DNA of 9,531 nt, from positions 706,799 to 716,329 of the forward strand of contig CP070790.1 in the NCBI GenBank assembly GCA_020346805.1, given 5' to 3'. The stretch is from Planctomycetota bacterium (GTDB taxonomy: Bacteria > Planctomycetota > Phycisphaerae > UBA1845 > PWPN01). A model generated the notes under the pieces. That model was given only the letters and a program-made list of their open reading frames with translations, did no database searches and was not told the DNA's origin. The position numbers were made by a program, and so were the translations under genes. The stretch's first letter is position 1; each line of letters begins with the position of its first letter. This document shows, in pieces, positions 6,938 to 9,531 of the stretch.

Positions 6938-7858
6938 ATGCTGCATAAACATAAGACAGCTTCGGAAATCCGCATTATGATCGGTTTTATCAAGGATAAA
7001 ATCTCAGCCCGACCGGCAATTTGCATCTTGACGGCAATAACGGTAATGATCTCAGCAGTCGGGTGTGGAACTTTTCAAGTAACCGGGAGTCCACCAGTGG
7101 TACGGGTAGCAGCATGCCAAACGTTGTGTATCGATGGCGATCTCGAAGGCAATCTCAAACGCATTGAGTATGCAACCGAACAGGCGGCAGCCCAAAAGTC
7201 GAAACTTACCTGCTTTCCGGAAACCGCCCTTCTGGGATGGGTCAATCCCCAAGCCCACAAACTGGCAGATTCCATCCCCGGTCCGATGTACCAACGGGTA
7301 GCAGACCTGGCCCGCAAATACAAAATCATGATTTCAATCGGGCTTGCGGAAAAAGACGGCAAGAAGCTATACGATTCCGTAGTGCTTATTGATAAGGATG
7401 GTTCGCTCCTGCTCAAACATCGCAAAATCAACACCATAAGACACCTGATGAAGCCTCCCTATACCCGAGGCAAAAAAGAAGATATCGATGCGGTCGATAC
7501 CAAAATCGGGCGGGTGGGTATGTTGATCTGCGCGGACACCTTCAAGGAAGATCTGATCAAGGCCGCCAGGGCAAAAAAGCCCGACTTGCTGATCGTGCCT
7601 TACGGCTGGGCGGCCCAAAAAGAGGAATGGCCCGGGCACCTGGAAAGTCTGATCAAAACCGTCACCAAAACCGCCCGACTTGCGGGCTGCCCGGTAGTGG
7701 GTACCGATCTGGTGGGCACGATTACCAACGGCCCCTGGACGGGATATACATACGGCGGTGGGAGTGTGGTGACGGATCGAAAGGGTAAAGTTTTGGCCGT
7801 CTTGCGCGATCGCGATACCGATTTTCAGATGGTGAATATACCAATCGGCCGAAAGTAA
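6938..7858 (+). CDS. lipoprotein-type carbon-nitrogen hydrolase (nitrilase superfamily)
   Basis: The product is 306 residues from the first ATG. The catalytic Glu-Lys-Cys triad of the nitrilase/amidase superfamily is complete: E95 in CFPET, K163 in KHRKIN and C198 in LICADTF, with normal spacing. The core runs from about V54 (VVRVAACQ) to the end. Such enzymes cleave amide or nitrile C-N bonds; the substrate cannot be read from sequence. Most relatives are cytoplasmic, but here a hydrophobic segment (27-42) ends in SAVGC, a plausible lipobox with C43 as lipidated residue. The enzyme would then sit on the periplasmic face of a membrane. ATG 6977 (residue 14, with GGA 10 nt upstream) would give a neater 29-residue signal peptide and may be the true start; the ATG at 6938 has GAGGG 12 nt upstream. 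It is followed by a terminator-like hairpin and nikR. Confidence 0.88.
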   Translation: MLHKHKTASEIRIMIGFIKDKISARPAICILTAITVMISAVGCGTFQVTGSPPVVRVAACQTLCIDGDLEGNLKRIEYATEQAAAQKSKLTCFPETALLGWVNPQAHKLADSIPGPMYQRVADLARKYKIMISIGLAEKDGKKLYDSVVLIDKDGSLLLKHRKINTIRHLMKPPYTRGKKEDIDAVDTKIGRVGMLICADTFKEDLIKAARAKKPDLLIVPYGWAAQKEEWPGHLESLIKTVTKTARLAGCPVVGTDLVGTITNGPWTGYTYGGGSVVTDRKGKVLAVLRDRDTDFQMVNIPIGRK

Positions 7859-7880
7859 TACCAATGGAGGGTATTTTGTT
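7857..7880 (+). terminator. terminator-like stem-loop after the hydrolase gene
   Basis: AATACC (7857-7862) pairs with GGTATT (7870-7875) around a 7-nt loop, followed by T-rich TTGTT. The 5' arm starts inside the TAA stop. The stem is only 6 bp and AT-rich, so termination would be partial. Confidence 0.45.
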
Positions 7881-7958
7881 GTGCGCTATTATTGAGATAA
7901 TTTCTTCTCTTTGAAGAGTATACCTCGGACTGGTCGCGCATATTTTAAATCAGATGCG

Positions 7959-7964
7959 TATAAT
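7959..7964 (+). promoter_or_regulatory. candidate -10 box of nikR
   Basis: A perfect TATAAT lies 42 nt before the nikR ATG and is preceded by TGCG, close to an extended -10. No good -35 box is seen 16-18 nt upstream. The short inverted repeat CGCAT (7937-7941) / ATGCG (7954-7958) lies directly upstream. Confidence 0.3.
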
Positions 7965-7981
7965 TCCTCAATCAGGTTTAA

Positions 7982-7996
7982 CTTATTGGTTATAAG
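7982..7996 (+). promoter_or_regulatory. small hairpin overlapping the nikR ribosome binding site
   Basis: CTTAT (7982-7986) can pair with ATAAG (7992-7996) around TGGTT, covering part of the AAGGA site (7994-7998). Five AT-rich pairs are weak, so any effect on translation is doubtful. Confidence 0.2.
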
Positions 7997-8006
7997 GACG
8001 ACTGCC

Positions 8007-8423
8007 ATGCCGGATCTGATCAGATTGAGTTTGTCTATCGAAAATTCGCTCTATGATCGCCTCGAAAAAATGGTTAAACAAAGCGGCTACACCAATCGCT
8101 CGGAATTCGTGCGGGATATGATCCGCCGACAACTGGTGGAAAAAGAATGGGAAAAAGGCAAGGAGGTATTGGCTACCATCACCTTGGTGTATGACCATCA
8201 CAAACCAAACCTTACCGAGAAGCTGACTCATATGCAGCATCACCACCACGGAAAAGTTCTGGCCTCAACCCATGTTCACCTGGACAAGGCCGTGTGCGCG
8301 GAAATGATTCTGGTCAAAGGAAAAGTTGGCGAGGTCAGAAGATTGGCCGACAAAATGCGACAACAAAAAGGCGTCCTGCATGCCGAAATGTCCATGACCA
8401 GCACGGGAACATCACTGAAATAA
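8007..8423 (+). CDS. nikR: nickel-responsive transcriptional regulator NikR
   Basis: NikR is a tetrameric repressor that binds DNA when loaded with nickel and controls nickel uptake and use. The product is 138 residues (133 in E. coli). Residues 1-48 form the ribbon-helix-helix DNA-binding domain (LIRLSLSIENSLYDRLEKM, GYTNRSEFVRDMIR), and the rest is the ACT-like metal-binding domain. The ligand set is complete: MQHHHH (first His at 78, equal to E. coli H76), HVH (H89 and H91) and C97, with the same HVH-to-Cys spacing. AAGGA (7994-7998) lies 8 nt before the ATG at 8007. The frame stays open further upstream, but that extension has no binding site and no family counterpart. No nikABCDE, urease or hydrogenase gene is visible. 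A candidate NikR operator lies just downstream at 8518-8542. Confidence 0.95.
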   Translation: MPDLIRLSLSIENSLYDRLEKMVKQSGYTNRSEFVRDMIRRQLVEKEWEKGKEVLATITLVYDHHKPNLTEKLTHMQHHHHGKVLASTHVHLDKAVCAEMILVKGKVGEVRRLADKMRQQKGVLHAEMSMTSTGTSLK

Positions 8424-8436
8424 GGCACATCTATCC

Positions 8437-8455
8437 CGTCCCCCGGGCCGGGACG
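8437..8455 (+). other. GC-rich stem-loop after nikR
   Basis: CGTCCC (8437-8442) pairs perfectly with GGGACG (8450-8455) around a 7-nt loop, 13 nt after the nikR stop. The stem is stable but no T-run follows, so it may be a pause or mRNA-end element rather than an intrinsic terminator. Confidence 0.4.
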
Positions 8456-8481
8456 CAGGATTCAAACTGGAAATTCAAGCC

Positions 8482-8509
8482 TTGACATACCGAAGGGGGA
8501 TACTAAAAT
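8482..8509 (+). promoter_or_regulatory. strong sigma70-type promoter upstream of the partial secreted-protein gene
   Basis: A perfect TTGACA (8482-8487), a 16-nt spacer and TAAAAT (8504-8509, five of six) form the best promoter in the window. Transcription would start near 8516, giving a leader of about 110 nt before the ATG at 8627. It separates that gene from nikR transcriptionally. Confidence 0.65.
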
Positions 8510-8517
8510 ACCTAAAT

Positions 8518-8542
8518 TATTACGTTTTTGATATTCGTAATA
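8518..8542. promoter_or_regulatory. candidate NikR operator at the transcription start
   Basis: TATTACG (8518-8524), 11 nt, CGTAATA (8536-8542) is a perfect inverted repeat. It also reads TATTA-N15-TAATA, fitting the pattern TRWYA-N15-TRWYA reported for Helicobacter NikR sites. It begins about 2 nt after the predicted transcription start, where a bound repressor would block the polymerase, and 95 nt after the nikR stop. It could instead be a leader hairpin or another regulator's site. Confidence 0.4.
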
Positions 8543-8626
8543 CTACTTTTCTATCGTCCTTGACCCCGGGCCACCGGCTGTTGGATGGCTTAAATGCTAA
8601 TTCTTTTGCCAAAGGAGAGAAGCCAA

Positions 8627-9531
8627 ATGTATCGGCAGAAAACTTCATCTATCACGCTCATGTTCGGGCTGCTCAGCGCCGTATCGATAGGCCTGGCGTC
8701 TGACCCTGATTGGGAAAGCATGAATTACACACCACACCATGAATACCAGGCCGTTGACACCAGCGGCAACGGCACCTTCCTGCCTAGTCCGCCAATCAAA
8801 ATGCGAGGGATAATGCTATGCAATCCCGAGGATTTACTCGACGGCACCCCTGGCGCTCCCGCCTTTATGGGCGGGCAATGGCAGATATTTTTCCAGGCCG
8901 ACAATCCCGCCGATTGGGGAGGAACCGCCTGTTGGGTGGGACAATATTATGGCAATTTACCCTGGGTCCCTCCGACGGAAAGCTACTCGGATGCTGAATG
9001 GCTGGCCGAACTCGATCGCCTCAATCACGATCCGATCAGCGGTCATCTGTTCCGGGCCGGCGATCTGATCGAAGTTCGGGCCCGGGTGCCGGGATTGAAC
9101 TACCAGGGCAAAACCAACATCAACGAGGGCCACACCAAAAACCTAACCAACGATTTTGATGTTCATCTTCTGCAGGCCGATGTTGGAATTCCCGAACCTC
9201 GAGTGATTCCCGACCTCCAAACAGCCAATATCTTCGACGCCACCCGTTTAAGTGGAGGTGAGTATTATCAAAGCACTTGGGTAAGGATGAATAGTGTTGA
9301 GATAACCAGCGGCACCTGGGGAGCAGGTAACATCTTGTCTATTTCCGACGGCACAGACAGCTTCGATATGCTTCTCTCACCTCAAGGGGATTTTAATAAT
9401 TACACCTCCCCTACCGGCAAGTTTGACGTGCTGGGCATCTTCGATCAGGAATCCCAAGATCCAACAACCGGTTACCGTCTATGGGTTCTGCGTTATAACC
9501 ATATTATTCAACCCACAGAAGCACCGGAACT
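8627..9531 (+). CDS. secreted protein with OB-like segment, 3' end outside window
   Basis: The frame is open from ATG 8627 to the window edge (301 codons and 2 bases), so the C terminus is missing. AAAGGAGA (8611-8618) sets this start; an in-frame ATG at 8594 has no such site. Residues 1-25 are a signal peptide (ITLMFGLLSAVSIGLAS). The mature part opens with an aromatic, Asp/Asn-rich region (MGGQWQIFFQADN, CWVGQYYGNLPWVPP) that I do not recognise. From V224 to about 292, VEITSGTW, LSISDGTDSFDMLL, FDVLGIFDQ and GYRLWVL follow a pattern seen in OB-fold-like domains of planctomycete exported proteins; this is recall, not a search. An anchor or sorting tail may lie beyond the edge. It is preceded by its own promoter and a possible NikR operator, which suggests metal-linked control. 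Function unknown. Confidence 0.8.
   Translation, partial: MYRQKTSSITLMFGLLSAVSIGLASDPDWESMNYTPHHEYQAVDTSGNGTFLPSPPIKMRGIMLCNPEDLLDGTPGAPAFMGGQWQIFFQADNPADWGGTACWVGQYYGNLPWVPPTESYSDAEWLAELDRLNHDPISGHLFRAGDLIEVRARVPGLNYQGKTNINEGHTKNLTNDFDVHLLQADVGIPEPRVIPDLQTANIFDATRLSGGEYYQSTWVRMNSVEITSGTWGAGNILSISDGTDSFDMLLSPQGDFNNYTSPTGKFDVLGIFDQESQDPTTGYRLWVLRYNHIIQPTEAPE

Noticed and set aside
7911..8006. N-terminal extension of nikR from an upstream start
   Set aside because: No ribosome binding site and no equivalent in NikR proteins; a TATAAT box lies within it and AAGGA points to ATG 8007.
8543..8626. Leader of the 8627 gene considered as a riboswitch
   Set aside because: A modest hairpin can form around GCCACC and TGGC, but I see no conserved core of a known riboswitch class.
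8482..8703. 73-codon open frame after nikR
   Set aside because: It covers the promoter and leader and overlaps the signal-peptide region of the 8627 gene in another frame; no binding site.

Overview
The window reads as a chromosomal segment of a Gram-negative-type bacterium. The best guess is Planctomycetota, perhaps near the Phycisphaerae. This rests on secreted proteins with PKD or OB-like domains, a C-terminal sorting-tail look-alike (Cys, short hydrophobic stretch, RRRR), a lipid-anchored hydrolase, and mixed housekeeping/accessory content. The assignment is inference, because no rRNA or marker search could be run. There are eight genes: seven complete and one cut by the right edge. No mobile element, CRISPR array, tRNA or rRNA was seen.

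Left block (1-4186, + strand): threonyl-tRNA synthetase (thrS), then translation initiation factor IF3 (infC), then ATP sulfurylase (sat). infC is not opened by ATG, GTG or TTG. An ATA at 2189, 7 nt after AAAGGA, gives a full 169-residue IF3, and an in-frame TAA lies just upstream. The rpmI-rplT pair that commonly follows infC is absent and sat stands in its place. sat ends in a stem-loop followed by a short T-run.

Centre (4187-5523): aspartate-semialdehyde dehydrogenase (asd) lies on the minus strand, convergent with sat, with a clear U-tract terminator facing sat. Its probable promoter overlaps a 15-bp palindrome.

Right block (5524-9531, + strand): an AT-rich gap with two TATAAT boxes leads into a secreted PKD-domain protein with a Thr-Pro linker and a C-terminal anchor-like tail. 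Next come a lipoprotein-type carbon-nitrogen hydrolase, a nickel-responsive regulator (nikR) with all expected metal ligands, and the first 301 codons of a secreted protein with an OB-like segment.

The most interesting regulatory signal is just after nikR. A near-consensus promoter (TTGACA, 16 nt, TAAAAT) is followed at the expected transcription start by a perfect 7-11-7 inverted repeat that fits the NikR half-site pattern TRWYA-N15-TRWYA. This makes the partial secreted-protein gene a candidate nickel-controlled target of the adjacent regulator. A second recurring theme is stem-loops whose 5' arm includes or touches the stop codon of the gene they close (thrS, sat, the PKD gene, the hydrolase).
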